The notes under the pieces are model-generated. The model was not told where the DNA came from, did no database searches, and saw nothing but the letters and a program-made list of their open reading frames with translations. 64,000 nt of DNA from VBDM01 sp041496705 (GTDB taxonomy: Bacteria; Pseudomonadota; Gammaproteobacteria; Burkholderiales; SG8-39): NCBI GenBank assembly GCA_041496705.1, contig JBGQFD010000008.1, positions 1 to 64,000 of the forward strand, read 5' to 3'. Positions 17,300-27,756 of the stretch are shown one piece after another (position 1 is the first letter of the stretch; each line of letters starts with the position of its first letter). Both the position numbers and the translations under genes were made by a program.

Positions 17300-20200
17300 T
17301 CAGGCAGCGGCGGGTTCTTCCCGCAACTTCAGGGCTTCTTCGATGTCCACCGCGACCACGCGCGAAACACCCTGCTCTTGCATGGTCACCCCGATCAGCT
17401 GCTGCGCCATTTCCATGGTGATCTTGTTGTGACTGATGAACAGGAACTGGGTCTGCTGCGACATTCTCCTCACCAGATCGCAGAACATTCGGTGTTGGCG
17501 TCATCCAGCGGCGCATCCACCTCATCGAGCAGGCAGAACGGCGCCGGGTTCAGCTGGAAGAAGGAGAACACCAATGAAATCGCCGTGAGCGCCTTTTCTC
17601 CCCCGGACAGTAGGTGGATGGTGGAGTTCTTCTTCCCCGGCGGGCGCGCCAGGACCTGTACCCCGCAATCGAGAATCTCCTCGCCGGTCATGAGAAGCTT
17701 GGCGTCGCCGCCCCCGAACAGGGCTGGAAACATCTCGTTGAAATGGCGGTTCACGGCGTCGAAGGTCGACTGCATCAACTCCCGAGTCTCCCGGTCGATC
17801 TTGCGGATCGCATTTTCCAGGGTTTCCAGGGCCGCGGCGAGGTCCGCCGTCTGGGCATCCAGAAACTGCTTGCGCTCCTGGCTGACCGTCAGTTCTTCGA
17901 GCGCCGCCATGTTGATGGCGCCCAGTTCGGCCATGGCATTGCCGATGCGCGTGATTTCGCCTTGCAGCGGCGGCGCTTTCTGGCCTTCCTTAATGGCGGT
18001 GGCGAGGGCCGCAATGTCCGCCGCGGCCTCGCGCAGCTGTTGATCGAACTGGTCATACGTGAGCCGGGCCGCCTGCTCCTTCAGTCTCAGCTCCGCGATG
18101 CGGTCGCGCAGCGGCTGCAACTCCTGCTCGGAAACGAGCCGGCCTTCCTCGGCCGAGCGCACGCGCTCGGCAATGGCCTCCTGGTGGCTGCGCGCCCCCG
18201 AGAGCGCCTGCTCCCTGCCGAGCCGCGCCTCCAGCCCGCGCTGCAGTTGCTCGCGAAGGCCTTGGTCGTCCACCGCAGAAAGCTCCGCCTGCAGCCGGCC
18301 GACGCTCTCTTCGGCGGCCTGCGCCTGTTCGCGCGATGCATCCCGAGACCTGCCGATTTCACCGATCTTGCTCAGGCATTCCTTCTCGTAATACGCGGCA
18401 TCCTGGGCCTCGTGCTCGGCCTCCTGCAACCGCTTTCTTTGCGCCTCCAGGTTCTGCTCGGCAGCGTTGTACGCCTGCTGGGTCAGGTCCAGCTCTCGGT
18501 AGAGTTCGTCGATTTCCGCCTGGTGGGCCTCCAGCCGGGACTCCGCCGCGGCCTGCACTGCCTGCTCCTGAAGCTTGTGCGCGGTGATTTCGGCGAGTTC
18601 GCCCTCCAATTGCTGGCCGCGCTCCCGGTAGCGTTCCTGGCCTTGCGTCAGTTTAAGGCTTTCCAGCTGAAGTTCGTGGTGCCGCTGTTGAAGCGCGGTT
18701 CCGGCGACGCGCAACTTGGCGAGCGCCTCGTCGTGCTCGGCCAGGGCTCGTTCCACCCTGGCAAGTTCCGACTGGTGATTCTCGATCTCCCGCTGGAACT
18801 CGCGCGCCTGCGCGGCAAGCGCTTCTATCTCGCGCTGGCGTGCAAGGATCCCGGTATCGGCGGGATCGGCAGCGTGAAAGCTCACCCCGAACCGGCTGAA
18901 CTGGTGTCCTTCGCGGTTGACCAGGACGGCCTGCGGCGGCAGTCCCAGGCGGGTCATCAGCCGCGGCACGCCTTCGACGGCGTAGTAGGTCGCGAGCCAT
19001 GCCGCAACGACGCCGCGCGCGGCAGTGTCGAGCGCGACGACGGTATCCGCGAGAGGCTTGAAATCGCGCAAATGAACGTGATCGCCGTCCGATCCCGGGG
19101 TGAAGGCACTGACCCTCGCCGGAGGCGGATCGTCGAGCAGGCGCTGCAGGAGCTCCGGATCTGCGATCTCGAGCGCATGCAGTCGCTCGCGCAAGGCAGA
19201 CTCCACGGCGACTTCCCAGCCGGCCTCCACCCGGATCTTCTGCCACAGCCTCGACTTGGCGGATAGTCCGTAGCGCTCGATCCAGTCCTTGATCTTGCTG
19301 TTTTCCTCGACCTGATTCTGGATCTTCTGCAAGGTCAGGAGCTTTCCGTCGAGTGCGGACAACTCGCGCTCCAGGCTCTGGGACTTCCCCATTACGGTAT
19401 CGCGCTGCTCCTCCAGGGTGCTCCGGGCGCCTTCAACCTGGGCGAGGAGCGCCTCCTGGCGGGCAAGCTCCGCGCTGCTATGCGCGAGATCCTGCCCGAC
19501 TTTGGCGAGCAACTGCGAATCCGGTGCGATCAGCTCGGAGCGCTCGGCGTGAAGCCGCTCCTCACGCCGCTCCAGCCCCTGCAAGGTCTTTCCGGCGTGT
19601 GCCAGGTGCGCCTGCTCGACCTGGAACGCCTGCCCGGCCTGGGCGATGCGGTCGCGCTCCGCCGCCATTGCGCCCTGCAGCGCGCGAAACGCATTTTCGG
19701 ACTGCGGAAGCTGCTCGTGTTCGCCGGCGAGTCTTGCCCGCGCCTCCTCCAGCCTGCGACGCGCCTCTTCGAGCCGCCCCTGCCAATCTGCCGCCTCGAC
19801 CTGCAACTGCGTCTGGGTGGTCAGGCCTGCGTCCCTCTGCGCCCGAACCTGCGCGAGTTGCACTTCGAACCGCTGGCGAGTCTCGGCCACGAAGCGTATT
19901 TCCGTCTCCAGGCGCGAGACATCCGCGTTCGCTCCGTAAAGATCTCCCTGCGCGGCACTCAGCGCGTCGCCGGCAGCATAGTGATCTGCCCGGGCCGTCT
20001 CGAGCTCGCGCTCGACTTCCCGCAAGCGGGCGGTCTCTGCCTCCAGATCCGTGGTGCCGCGCTCGATGTCCCTCGCGTACCGCAACGCCTCGGCCTCGGC
20101 ATCATTGCGGCGCAGCAGCCACAGCAGATTCTGCTTGAGCGCGCGCTCGGCCGAGAGATCGCTGTACCGGCGCGCCACTTCTGCCTGCTTCTCCAGCCGT

Positions 20201-20817
20201 TCGATCTGCGCACCCAGTTCGTGCCGGATGTCTTCGACGCGCGCCAGGTTCGCCCGAGTGTCGGCGAGGCGATGCTCCGTTTCGCGCCTTCGCTCCTTGT
20301 ACTTGGACACGCCGGCCGCTTCTTCCAGGAACACGCGCAGCTCTTCGGGCTTTGCTTCGATGATGCGCGAGATCATCCCCTGTTCGATGATGGCGTAAGC
20401 ACGCGGCCCCAGGCCCGTTCCGAGAAAGATGTCCTGCACGTCACGGCGGCGCACGTGCGAATTGTTGATATGGTAGGACGATTCCCCGTCGCGTTGCAGG
20501 ACTCGCCTTACCGAGATTTCCGCGTACTGCGACCACTGGCCCGCCGCCCGACCCAGGCTGTTGTCGAAGGTGAGCTCGACGCTGGAGCGCGCCACGGGCG
20601 TGCGCTGGGACGACCCGTTGAATATCACATCCTGCATCGAGTCGCCGCGCAGGGCGGCGGCTCGCGACTCCCCCAGGACCCAGCGGACAGCATCGATGAT
20701 GTTCGACTTGCCGCAGCCGTTCGGGCCGACCACGCCGACCAGCTGGCCGGGAACGTTGACCGTCGAGGGATCGACGAAGGACTTGAAACCGGCAAGCTTT
20801 ATTTGGGTGAGCCGCAC
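17300..20817 (-). CDS. smc: Chromosome segregation protein SMC, frameshifted near the C-terminus
   Basis: Coiled-coil ATPase that compacts chromosomes with ScpA and ScpB (also in this window). From GTG 20817 it shows Walker A GPNGCGKSN (31-39), two long coiled coils around a hinge (about 500-650), signature LSGGEKALTAIS and Walker B FCLLDEVDAPLDD. After DDANTE the frame runs into a stop at about residue 1115. The expected end, FCDLVRRMSQQTQFLFISHN and onward to the stop at 17300, continues in another frame from about 17488. The total length is one base short of a multiple of three, so one base is missing near 17488-17492. The lost part includes the H-loop and the last ATPase-head strands. Either a sequence error or a real truncation. 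Confidence 0.9.
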
Positions 20818-20892
20818 GCTACCAGACAAAAAAAGAAAACCGGCTGCGGGCCGGAATCGTCGCCAAAAATCGTCGTCGAAAAGCGCTGCACA

Positions 20893-20898
20893 TATAAT
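20893..20898 (+). promoter_or_regulatory. Perfect -10 box upstream of queF
   Basis: TATAAT on the plus strand, 32 bases before the queF ATG. The expected -35 position (about 20870-20875) reads TCGTCG, a poor match, so activity may depend on other elements. It lies in the 112-base gap between the divergent smc and queF. Confidence 0.45.
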
Positions 20899-20929
20899 AC
20901 CATCTTCGCCTTTGCGATCAGCCCGCCGG

Positions 20930-21346
20930 ATGCCGTTCAACCCCAGCAAGCTCTTGGAGAGTTTTCCCAATCCCGGTCGGCGCCGCGACTACCTGATCCG
21001 CATGCAGATTCCGGAATTCACCTGCCTTTGTCCGCGAACGGGCCAGCCCGATTTCGCGACGCTGCACTTGGACTACATTGCCGACCGGAAATGCGTGGAA
21101 CTGAAGAGCCTGAAGCTCTACATCGGAGCCTATCGCAATCACGGGACCTTCCACGAGGCGGTCACCAACCGCATTTGCGATGATCTGGTGAGACTCCTTT
21201 CACCGCGTTACTTCCGCCTCACCGCCCGCTTTTTCGTTCGAGGCGGTATATTCACCAGCATCGTGGCCGAGCACCGCATGCCGGGGTGGAAGCCCGCGCC
21301 GGGATTTTTGCCTCCGCCGATCGAAGAGCAGCGCAGCACGTCCTGA
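20930..21346 (+). CDS. queF: NADPH-dependent 7-cyano-7-deazaguanine reductase, short type
   Basis: Reduces preQ0 to preQ1, a step of queuosine tRNA modification. 138 residues, the unimodular YkvM-like size. Catalytic Cys34 lies in TCLCPRTGQPDF, and the QueF motif ELKSLKLY spans residues 57-64, followed by YRNHGTFHE. Divergent from smc and followed after a short gap by dapC. No preQ1 riboswitch-like structure was seen upstream. Confidence 0.95.
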   Translation: MPFNPSKLLESFPNPGRRRDYLIRMQIPEFTCLCPRTGQPDFATLHLDYIADRKCVELKSLKLYIGAYRNHGTFHEAVTNRICDDLVRLLSPRYFRLTARFFVRGGIFTSIVAEHRMPGWKPAPGFLPPPIEEQRSTS

Positions 21347-21380
21347 TCCGGGCTTGCGGCCTTTCCGGGCCTTGCCATCG

Positions 21381-22571
21381 ATGAATCCCCGCCTGCAGTC
21401 GCTGCAACCCTACCCGTTTGAGAAGCTGCGAAAGCTTTTCGAGGGCAGCACGCCGGACCCGGCGCGCAGGCACATCAGCCTGGGAATAGGCGAACCGCGT
21501 CATCCGACCCCGGAATTCATCCGGCGCGCCCTCTCGGACAACCTGGAGAAGCTCTCGGCATACCCGCCCACGGCGGGCAGTGACACGCTGCGGCAGGCGA
21601 TCGCGGCCTGGCTCACGCAGCGCTACGCCCTGCCTGCGGTCGACTGGAGGACCGAGGTATTGCCCGTGAACGGCTCGCGCGAGGCGCTTTTCGCTTTTGC
21701 GCAGACGATCGTGGATCCCTCGCACGCCGTCCCTGTGGTGGTCTGCCCGAATCCGTTCTACCAGATCTACGAGGGTGCAGCCGTCCTTGCCGGAGCCCAG
21801 CCCTACTACGTCAACACCCCCGCGGATAACGGATTCTGCGCCGACTACTCGAAAGTCCCGCAGGAGGTGTGGCGGCACACGCAGCTGCTTTACGTGTGCT
21901 CGCCGGGAAATCCCACCGGAAAGGTGCTCGGACTGGCCGAATGGCAGGAGATCTTCGCCCTTGCGGACCGTCACGGCTTCGTCATCGCCTCCGACGAGTG
22001 CTACTCCGAGATCTATTTCGACGAGGCCAGTCCGCCGCTCGGCGCCTTGCAGGCTGCGGCGCAGTCGGATCGTGGCTTCGAGCGGCTGGTGGTGTTCTCG
22101 AGCCTCTCAAAGCGCTCGAACGCGCCCGGTCTGCGCTCGGGATTCGTCGCCGGAGACGCCGCGGTCCTGAAGGCGTTCCTGCTCTACCGGACTTACCACG
22201 GGGGAGCGATGAATCCGGCAGTCCAGGAAGCCAGCGTAGCCGCCTGGAAGGACGAAACTCATGTCCGGGAGAACCGCAGGAAATATGCCGAAAAATTCGC
22301 TTGGGTCACGCCCCTGGTGCAGCAGGCGCTCGAGGTGCAGCGCCCGGACGCGGGCTTCTACCTTTGGGCGCGCACTCCCCTCGCGGACGTGGAATTCGCC
22401 CGCCGCCTGTATGCCGCGCAGAACGTCACCGTGCTGCCGGGAAGTTTTCTTGCCCGCGACTCGGCCGGGATCAACCCGGGGACCGACTTCGTCAGGATGG
22501 CGCTGGTCGCAGACACCGAAGAGTGCCTCGAAGCCGCCCGACGTATCGTAGAATTCGCGAAACGGCTGTGA
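21381..22571 (+). CDS. dapC: N-succinyldiaminopimelate aminotransferase
   Basis: Class I/II PLP aminotransferase; in the succinylase route it makes N-succinyl-LL-diaminopimelate for lysine and peptidoglycan. 396 residues from ATG 21381. PLP lysine lies in SSLSKRSNAPGLRSG; CSPGNPTGKVL and SDECYSEIYFDE complete the cofactor pocket. Substrate is assigned from context, because dapD and dapE are adjacent. Its TGA lies within the GTGA start region of dapD. Confidence 0.92.
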   Translation: MNPRLQSLQPYPFEKLRKLFEGSTPDPARRHISLGIGEPRHPTPEFIRRALSDNLEKLSAYPPTAGSDTLRQAIAAWLTQRYALPAVDWRTEVLPVNGSREALFAFAQTIVDPSHAVPVVVCPNPFYQIYEGAAVLAGAQPYYVNTPADNGFCADYSKVPQEVWRHTQLLYVCSPGNPTGKVLGLAEWQEIFALADRHGFVIASDECYSEIYFDEASPPLGALQAAAQSDRGFERLVVFSSLSKRSNAPGLRSGFVAGDAAVLKAFLLYRTYHGGAMNPAVQEASVAAWKDETHVRENRRKYAEKFAWVTPLVQQALEVQRPDAGFYLWARTPLADVEFARRLYAAQNVTVLPGSFLARDSAGINPGTDFVRMALVADTEECLEAARRIVEFAKRL

Positions 22572-22582
22572 GTGACACTTCA

Positions 22583-23407
<825 letters not shown>

Positions 23408-23435
23408 CGACCGACTGTACCTCAAGGGGCTGCCG

Positions 23436-24611
23436 ATGTCTGCGATGAAGCGCCTGTTCCAGCTGATGGCTGACAAGAAGGCCTCCGACATCTTCCTGTC
23501 CGTCGGCTCGCCGATCAACATCAAGATCAACGGCTCGTCGATGCCGATCAACCAGCAGATGCTGGACGGAGCCACCATCAAGGGTCTGCTCCACGAGGTC
23601 ATCGACGAAAAGCAGAGGAAGGAATACGAGGACACCCTCGAGCTGAACACCGCGTTCACCGAGCAGGGGATCGGCACGTTCCGCATCAGCGCATTCCGCC
23701 AGAAGGGGTCGCCGGCCATCGTCGTGCGCTACATTCCGGGGACCATACCGGCGTTCGACACCCTGGGCCTGCCGCCGATCCTCAAGGACATCATCATGGA
23801 AAAGCGCGGTCTCATGCTGATGGTCGGAGCCACCGGCTCCGGCAAGTCGACCTCGCTTGCGGCCATGCTCGACTACCGCAACGAACTGAGATCTGGCCAC
23901 ATCCTGACCCTCGAAGATCCGATCGAGTTCATATTTCAGAACAAGAAATCCATCGTCAACCAGCGCGAAGTCGGGACCGACACACTGGACTATCGTACCG
24001 CCCTGAAGAACGCCTTGCGGCAGGCTCCGGACTGCATTCTCATTGGCGAAGTGCGCGACAAGGACAACATGACCTCGGCTATCCAGTATGCCCAATCGGG
24101 TCATCTCTGCCTGGCGACGCTGCACGCCAACAACAGCTATCACGCCATGAACCGCATCATCAGCTTCTACCCGCTGGAGAGCCGCACTTCGCTTCTGCAG
24201 GACTTGTCGGCCACCTTGAAGTGCGTGGTTTCACAGCGGCTCGTGAGGAATGTAAGAGGGACGCTCTCGGCCGCCGTCGAAGTTCTGCTGAACAGCCGCC
24301 ACGTCGCGGAGCTGATCGATAAGGGCGAGATCAGCCTCATCAAGGAAGCGATGGAGAAGGCGCTGACGCCCGGGTCGCAGACCTTCGAGCAATGCCTGTT
24401 CAAGATGCTGCGCGAAGGTCTCATCACGCAGGAAGAGGCGCTTCTCAACTCCGACTCGGCGAGCAACCTGTTGTGGCTGATCAACAATACCGAGGCGGGG
24501 GCGGACCTCGCCTCCGGCAAGCAGACGAAGGCGGACGCGGGTTCGACCGCACCCGAAAGCCCGGCCTTCAGCAGCTTCAAGCTCGACGCGGACGAGACGG
24601 AGCGCGTCTAG
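23436..24611 (+). CDS. pilU: Type IV pilus retraction ATPase, PilU type
   Basis: Cytoplasmic hexameric motor of type IVa pili. 391 residues: N-terminal PAS-like domain; Walker A GATGSGKST (131-139); Asp box HILTLEDPIEF; Walker B ILIGEVRD; His box ATLHANNSYHAMNRI. The C-terminal tail after about residue 340 is longer than PilT and matches PilU-like proteins. Ribosome-binding site AAGGGG precedes the ATG. It sits inside the dap cluster without other pilus genes, which suggests pilT and the rest are elsewhere. PilT versus PilU is a moderate-confidence choice. Confidence 0.85.
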   Translation: MSAMKRLFQLMADKKASDIFLSVGSPINIKINGSSMPINQQMLDGATIKGLLHEVIDEKQRKEYEDTLELNTAFTEQGIGTFRISAFRQKGSPAIVVRYIPGTIPAFDTLGLPPILKDIIMEKRGLMLMVGATGSGKSTSLAAMLDYRNELRSGHILTLEDPIEFIFQNKKSIVNQREVGTDTLDYRTALKNALRQAPDCILIGEVRDKDNMTSAIQYAQSGHLCLATLHANNSYHAMNRIISFYPLESRTSLLQDLSATLKCVVSQRLVRNVRGTLSAAVEVLLNSRHVAELIDKGEISLIKEAMEKALTPGSQTFEQCLFKMLREGLITQEEALLNSDSASNLLWLINNTEAGADLASGKQTKADAGSTAPESPAFSSFKLDADETERV

Positions 24612-24623
24612 GCTTGAACCGGG

Positions 24624-25823
24624 ATGTCCGTACGTGCGGCGCGGCCGGTGAATCAGCCGGTCTTCGGAGCAGACGCCGTGGATGAGGCCAAGGATTCTGC
24701 GACGCTGCTGTTGGCGCGCGAACTGATCGCGCGCCGCTCGGTGACCCCTTTCGACGCCGGATGCCAGGAGGTGCTGTGCGCCCGGCTCGCCCCGCTCGCT
24801 TTCAGGATCGAATCGGTTCCCAGCGGCGAAGTCACCAACTTGTGGGCGCGCCGGGGCGCTGCAGCCCCGCTCGTGTGCTTCATCGGCCACACCGATGTCG
24901 TCCCCACCGGTCCCCTCGACCAATGGCACAGCGATCCGTTCGTTCCCAACGAACGCGATGGAAAGCTGTTCGGGCGCGGCGCCGCCGATATGAAGACCTC
25001 GATCGCTGCTTTCGTCGTCGCAGCGGAGCAATTCGTGACGCGGCATCCGGACCACCCGGGCTCGATAGCGCTGCTCATCACCTCGGACGAAGAAGGCCCG
25101 GCGGTCAACGGGACCGTGAAGGTCGTCGAACGCCTGAAGCGCCGCGATGAGCGAATCGACTACTGCCTGGTCGGCGAACCCACCTGCGTCGCGAAACTCG
25201 GCGACACCATCAAGAACGGCCGTCGCGGCTCCCTCTCCGGCACGCTCAAGGTCCGCGGCGTCCAGGGACACGTCGCCTATCCGCACCTGGCGCAGAACCC
25301 CGTGCATCTCGCCGCGCCGGCGCTCGCCGAGCTTGCCGCGATCGAATGGGATCGGGGAAATGAATACTTCCCGGCCACGACCTGGCAGGTCTCGAGCATT
25401 CATGCCGGAACCGGTGCGTCGAACGTCATCCCGGGCGAGCTCGAGGCGCAATTCAATTTCCGCTTTTCCACGGCGAGCACCCCCGACGGGCTGAAGCAGC
25501 GCGTGGCCGAGGTGCTGGAACGGCACAAGCTCGGCTACGAGTTGCAGTGGTCTCTGTCGGCCCTGCCGTACCTGACCCCGCGCGGCACCCTGGTCGATGC
25601 GCTCGGCGCGGCGATCCTGGAAGTCACGGGGATCAGGACCGACGTGAGCACCTCCGGCGGAACCTCCGACGGCCGGTTCGCCGCCGACGTTTGCCGGGAA
25701 GTCGTCGAGTTCGGGCCGGTCAACGCCTCGATTCACAAACTCGACGAGCACATCGAAGTGGCGGCGATCGAGCCACTGCGCGAGATCTACCTGCGGGTGC
25801 TCGAACGACTGCTCTCGCCCTGA
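24624..25823 (+). CDS. dapE: Succinyl-diaminopimelate desuccinylase
   Basis: Di-zinc M20 hydrolase giving LL-diaminopimelate. 399 residues from ATG 24624. Metal motifs: GHTDVVPTG (His89, Asp91), GRGAADMK (Asp122) and SDEEGPAVNG (Glu156, Glu157), with the dimerisation domain between. E. coli DapE begins nearer to the GTG at 24678 (VDEAKDSATLLLARELI), so the first 18 residues may not be translated. Follows pilU by 12 bases. Confidence 0.95.
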   Translation: MSVRAARPVNQPVFGADAVDEAKDSATLLLARELIARRSVTPFDAGCQEVLCARLAPLAFRIESVPSGEVTNLWARRGAAAPLVCFIGHTDVVPTGPLDQWHSDPFVPNERDGKLFGRGAADMKTSIAAFVVAAEQFVTRHPDHPGSIALLITSDEEGPAVNGTVKVVERLKRRDERIDYCLVGEPTCVAKLGDTIKNGRRGSLSGTLKVRGVQGHVAYPHLAQNPVHLAAPALAELAAIEWDRGNEYFPATTWQVSSIHAGTGASNVIPGELEAQFNFRFSTASTPDGLKQRVAEVLERHKLGYELQWSLSALPYLTPRGTLVDALGAAILEVTGIRTDVSTSGGTSDGRFAADVCREVVEFGPVNASIHKLDEHIEVAAIEPLREIYLRVLERLLSP

Positions 25824-26782
25824 GCAGAATCTCCTCCACCGCCCCGCCCGATCCCGGGCGAGCGACGACCCTCCGGGACTGGCTGAGTTTTGCCGAACGG
25901 CGGCTCGCATCGAGCGGGCTCTGGTTCGGCCATGGCGTGCATTCGGCGCGCGACGAATCCGCCTGGCTGCTGGCCAGCGTGACCGGCGTGCCGCACGAAC
26001 GCCTGGCCGGTTCGCTCGCTCGCGAACCGAGCGCCACCGAACGACGCCGGCTTGTGCAACTCATCGAGGCGCGGGTCCGCACGCGAGCGCCTCTCGCCTA
26101 CCTCCTGCGCGAAGCCTGGCTCGGCGGTTGCAGGTTCTATGTCGACAAGCGCGTCATCGTGCCGCGCTCGTATATTACCGAGCTGCTCCCCGGGGGCATG
26201 CGGCCCTGGATCTCGCGTCCCGGGGCGGTGCATCGCATTCTGGATCTGTGCACGGGTTCGGGCTGTCTCGCGGTGCTGCTGGCGCGCGCCTTTCCGCGTG
26301 CTCGGGTGACGGCGAGCGACATTTCGCGACCCGCGCTCGCGGTGGCTCGACGCAATATCGGCGCCTATCGCCTGGCGAGCCGCGTGCGGCTCGTTCGTGC
26401 CGACCTGTTCTCCGGGATGCCGGCAGCGCAGTTCGACCTGATCGCGGCCAACCCGCCTTACGTCGACGCAGGTGCGATGCGCGGCCTGCCCGCTGAGTAC
26501 CGCCACGAGCCGCGTCTCGCCCTTGCCGGCGGAGGCGACGGCCTGTCCTTCGTGCGCCGGATCCTGGACGGCGCCGCCGCATTCCTCGCGCCACGGGGCC
26601 TCCTGGTAGTGGAAATCGGCCACAACCGAAAGAAACTGGAGCTCGCCTTCCCCCGCCTGCCTTTCGTCTGGCCGGAGACTAGCGCGGGCCATGACCGGGT
26701 GTTCCTCCTCGCGCGCGAGGACCTGCCCGGATCGGCGACGCGGCCTTACAATACCCGCGCGAAACCGAAGGAGAAGAGATGA
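25820..26782 (+). CDS. prmB: Ribosomal protein L3 N5-glutamine methyltransferase
   Basis: SAM-dependent methylation of a glutamine of L3. SAM loop ILDLCTGSGCLAVLLARAFP and the catalytic NPPYVDAGAM motif, followed by LPAEYRHEPRLALAGG as in E. coli PrmB. Family members align from TLRDWLSFAERR, yet there is no ATG, GTG or TTG in frame before it. The best candidate is CTG at 25820, overlapping the dapE stop (CTGA) and giving 320 residues. The next standard start, GTG 25937, would remove the conserved N-terminal helices. The stop overlaps the next gene (ATGA). Confidence 0.9.
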   Translation: MSRISSTAPPDPGRATTLRDWLSFAERRLASSGLWFGHGVHSARDESAWLLASVTGVPHERLAGSLAREPSATERRRLVQLIEARVRTRAPLAYLLREAWLGGCRFYVDKRVIVPRSYITELLPGGMRPWISRPGAVHRILDLCTGSGCLAVLLARAFPRARVTASDISRPALAVARRNIGAYRLASRVRLVRADLFSGMPAAQFDLIAANPPYVDAGAMRGLPAEYRHEPRLALAGGGDGLSFVRRILDGAAAFLAPRGLLVVEIGHNRKKLELAFPRLPFVWPETSAGHDRVFLLAREDLPGSATRPYNTRAKPKEKR

Positions 26783-27750
26783 GGTTCACATTCACCCCGA
26801 TTCTCTCGCCGATGCTGGCCTTTATCCTGGCCGGCCCGGCGATGGCGCAGCAGTCCTACCCGAGCCGCACCATCTCGATCATCGCCCCGTTCTCCCCCGG
26901 CACCGGCATCGACATCCTGGCGCGGACCTGCGGACAAAGACTCGCCGAGCGCTGGGGGGTCGCCGTGGTGGTCGACAACAAGCCCGGAGCCAGCGGCAAC
27001 ATCGGCACCGAGATCGCGGCGCGCGCGCCCGGCGACGGTTACACGCTGATGATGACCGCGACCACTTTTGCCCTGAATCCGGTGCTCAACAAGAAGGCGC
27101 ACTACGATCCCCTGCGCAGCTTCGCCCCCGTGAGCCTGGTCGCGACGGGCGTGCTTTCATTTGCCGTAACCGCAAAGACTCCAGCCAACACGATCGCCGA
27201 ATTCCTGGATCTGGCGAGGTCGCAGCCCGGCAAGCTCAACTATGCTTCTTCCGGAAACGGCACGCCGCAGCATCTCACCATGGAACTGTTCAAGCTCACT
27301 GCGGGAATCCAGATCACGCACGTTCCGTACAAAGGTGCCGCCGAGGCCACCAAGGACCTTGCCGGCGGCTACGTCGACGCGATGATCCTTCCGGTGCATA
27401 CGGTATCTCCGCTCGTCCACGCAGGAAAAGTGCGGCTCCTCGCGGTGTTGAGCGATGAGCGCTCCGGCGTGTTTCCGGCGGTGCCAACCTTCAGGGAGGC
27501 GGGGCTCGCGGCAGTCGAATCGACCGTCTGGTACGGCTTGATGGCGCCCGCGTCGACGCCGTCGAATGTGATCAACAAGCTCAACGGCGAACTCAATTCG
27601 ATTCTCGCCCAGCCCGACGTCAAGGAAATCCTCGCGAAGCAGGGACTGATTCCGGCAGGAGGCGAGCCGGAGCGCCTGTCGCGCCTCGTCAAGACCGAGA
27701 TCGAACGCTGGACCCGGGTCATCGACGAGGCGAAAATCCGCGCCGACTAG
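26779..27750 (+). CDS. Bug/TctC-family periplasmic substrate-binding protein
   Basis: Signal peptide ending AGPAMA|QQSYPSRTISII, then the Bug fold: FSPGTGIDILARTCGQRLA, GGYVDAMILPVH and the C-terminal VIDEAKIRAD. 323 residues. Family members bind carboxylates for tripartite tricarboxylate transporters or signalling, but no TctA or TctB membrane subunit is nearby, so this is an orphan. Overlaps prmB by four bases and is followed six bases later by a UbiD-family decarboxylase, suggesting a shared aromatic or unsaturated acid substrate. The ligand cannot be read from sequence. Confidence 0.9.
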   Translation: MRFTFTPILSPMLAFILAGPAMAQQSYPSRTISIIAPFSPGTGIDILARTCGQRLAERWGVAVVVDNKPGASGNIGTEIAARAPGDGYTLMMTATTFALNPVLNKKAHYDPLRSFAPVSLVATGVLSFAVTAKTPANTIAEFLDLARSQPGKLNYASSGNGTPQHLTMELFKLTAGIQITHVPYKGAAEATKDLAGGYVDAMILPVHTVSPLVHAGKVRLLAVLSDERSGVFPAVPTFREAGLAAVESTVWYGLMAPASTPSNVINKLNGELNSILAQPDVKEILAKQGLIPAGGEPERLSRLVKTEIERWTRVIDEAKIRAD

Positions 27751-27756
27751 GCAGCC

